Assembly (NCBI RefSeq): GCF_000972845.2
Contig: NC_040027.1
Location: 8,775,158 to 8,839,157, forward strand
Origin: Larimichthys crocea
Lineage: Eukaryota > Chordata > Actinopteri > Sciaenidae
DNA length: 64,000 nucleotides
Direction of reading: 5' to 3'
The notes beneath the pieces were generated by a model. The model saw nothing but the letters and a program-made list of their open reading frames with translations, was not told the DNA's origin and made no database searches. Shown piece after piece: positions 62,391 through 64,000 of this stretch (within the stretch, counting starts at the first letter, position 1; every line of letters begins with the position of its first letter). Both the position numbers and the translations under genes were made by a program.

Positions 62391-62769
62391 ACAGCAACTC
62401 CAATGTCATATTTTCATCCGTCCTATCTGCTTTGGTTTTTACCAGTTGAGGTTTGACTGGCACTCTTTTAATTGTCTCTTTGTTGTGCCTGTAATAGTAA
62501 AATGTTTTGGCATTGCAGCCACTTACTGCTTATCTTGATGAACAGATTCCTACTGTAGTAGTCCGAGGGTGAAATCTTCACTCAGACACTGGGGAGAACC
62601 AACCACCCAGCTGCTGATACTGGATATTATCCAGGATCAGCAGTGTTAGTTTTAGTGAAGCCGGTAACCCAAAGAGAGACAGAGACCTCAGGTCAACAGC
62701 TCGCAATATGGAGGTTGGCTGCTGGACAACTTCTACAAACTTTCAGTCCACTTCCTGTCTGCCTCTTTT

Positions 62770-62773
<4 letters not shown>

Positions 62774-62807
<34 letters not shown>
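62774..62807. repeat. (CA)17 microsatellite
   Basis: Perfect CA units. Confidence 0.97.
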
Positions 62808-62809
<2 letters not shown>

Positions 62810-64000
62810 TTGTTCTGTGTTGTTTCGTTCACGGTATGACACTTTCATTAGTTCAAAGTGTAATTAAACACAAAAAACTATGAGCTTAAACACTGCCCGT
62901 TTACTTTAAATTCTAATATCTGTTATAAAGACAATAGCAACAATCCTTTCAGCGAATTAAACACGAGCTATAAACAGTTTGCATATTATTGACGGGCAAA
63001 TTGCTGCACAGTTTTACAATAAAACGGTTAATGTATGTATATTTGTGGCTACAAGGCAATGGAGTTAACCGCACTGGAATAATGTTTGAGTATCAAGCCC
63101 GCAGGCGGTCGTGGCTACTATTGAGTTGCCTCTAGTTTAATTTAGCGCGAAATTAATGCATAGAGGAAAAAACTGTTAGCGTTCCTTTTGATTCAACAGA
63201 ACGGGGTTATACAAAATTGGAAGTTGTGGCAGAGCTAATTTCTGACTCTCTGGTTCTTTCTTACCTGTCGAGATGGGATGAAAATGGGTAGTGCCACAAA
63301 TTTGTATCTCAAAACTCGCTTCAGGGCCATCCAGAATTTAGTTAGTCATCCGAAAGTGAATCCGCTGATAGGAACAATTTCATTTTTTTTTTTTCTTGCT
63401 GTTACATACATGCTGGTGTGACAAAGCGTTTAGTTTCAACATCACACTTCTTTTTTTTTTTTTGCTCTCGCCACTGATAACCACGACCTGTCTGTGTTTC
63501 TAATGGGTAAGGATGAAGCCCCAAAAGTCCATTAAGACTGCCTCCGAGGAGGTTGATGAAAGTAAGAAGAAAATCCAAAGACGTGATGTATTGCCGCGCA
63601 GTTTTGTTGGCAACTTCATCACCACTATCAGCACATGAGTTGCTCCAACACAAATGCTTTTCTTGACCTTGTGTGCTTCCAACCCCACAAGCAAGATCCT
63701 GCCTAACGCATAGCACTTCTGACACACCATCCTCCAGGGGTTTGACATATTACACACTGGACCTATATAGAAATAAAAAAAACTGCAGCAATAAGAAAGG
63801 TCGGCAAACTTTGTCCTCCGTCTCCGCATGCTTTAAGTTCTGCACGATGCCTTGGACTTTATGAAATACAGATACTCTTTTCCATTATACTGTATACACC
63901 TCATGAAATGCAGCTTGATGAAACAGTAATCTTCTTTACTGAACATTCAATGAAATTATACGCTGTTGTAGAAGGAGCAAGGTAGTTTTTTTTTACTTCT

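Larger units (their letters stand above)
58346..64000. other. Right-end intergenic region
   Basis: No gene is supported. Contents include a suspected diverged repeat at about 59030-59480, an unassigned 95-codon open stretch (59488-59775, minus), a duplicated 48-bp motif (60257 and 62003), (GAT)n, a SINE-like head (62270) and (CA)n. The rest is AT-rich and featureless to me. Confidence 0.55.

Overview
The window looks like teleost (ray-finned fish) nuclear DNA, probably from a percomorph. The base composition is moderately AT-rich. Coding exons are small and separated by kilobase introns with GT/AG borders. Long CA/GT, ATCT and TCTTC microsatellites are frequent, and there are many short dispersed repeat fragments of types common in bony-fish genomes. 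Nothing suggests a prokaryote, plasmid or virus, and I found no CRISPR array, operon, rRNA gene or intact tRNA gene.

Left half (1 to about 33.2 kb): this is the 5' part of one gene on the minus strand, a BRINP-family gene (BMP/retinoic-acid-inducible neural-specific protein). It is most like BRINP3. Four coding exons can be joined in frame by their splice sites: 33107-32854 (start codon and signal peptide), 16302-16112 (with the MACPF signature), 14558-14374 and 546-441. Together they encode the first 245 residues plus one base of the next codon. Human BRINP3 is about 766 residues, so the remaining exons, including the large 3' exon, lie beyond the left edge. Visible introns are about 16.6 kb, 1.6 kb and 13.8 kb, plus the first 440 bases of a fourth. 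The start codon is overlapped by an out-of-frame upstream ORF. A pyrimidine-rich acceptor lies 57 bases upstream of the ATG. A GC-rich stretch at about 33.45-34.3 kb, with a TATA-like box, a possible donor and a G-quadruplex motif, is my best but unproven candidate for the non-coding first exon and promoter.

Right half (about 34 to 64 kb): I can support no protein-coding gene here. It looks like the 5' intergenic flank, filled with remnants of mobile elements. The clearest is a 750-bp solo LTR (54398-55147) with 7-bp inverted ends and a perfect 5-bp target duplication. There is also a dead LINE reverse-transcriptase fragment (50889-51110), a 15-bp minisatellite (51756-51975), a perfect 40-bp palindrome around (AT)11 (43300-43339), several tRNA-headed SINE-like fragments, and a repeat cluster at 47.2-48.1 kb.

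The introns carry a 601-bp non-autonomous hAT-like element (21750-22350) with 15-bp terminal inverted repeats and a near-8-bp target duplication. A truncated relative lies at about 46.25-46.62 kb. Two further candidate transposons are at 16.69-17.24 kb and 11.83-12.36 kb. I see no new multi-gene system; the most testable items are the BRINP3 paralogue identity, its upstream ORF and promoter, and the mobile-element structures.
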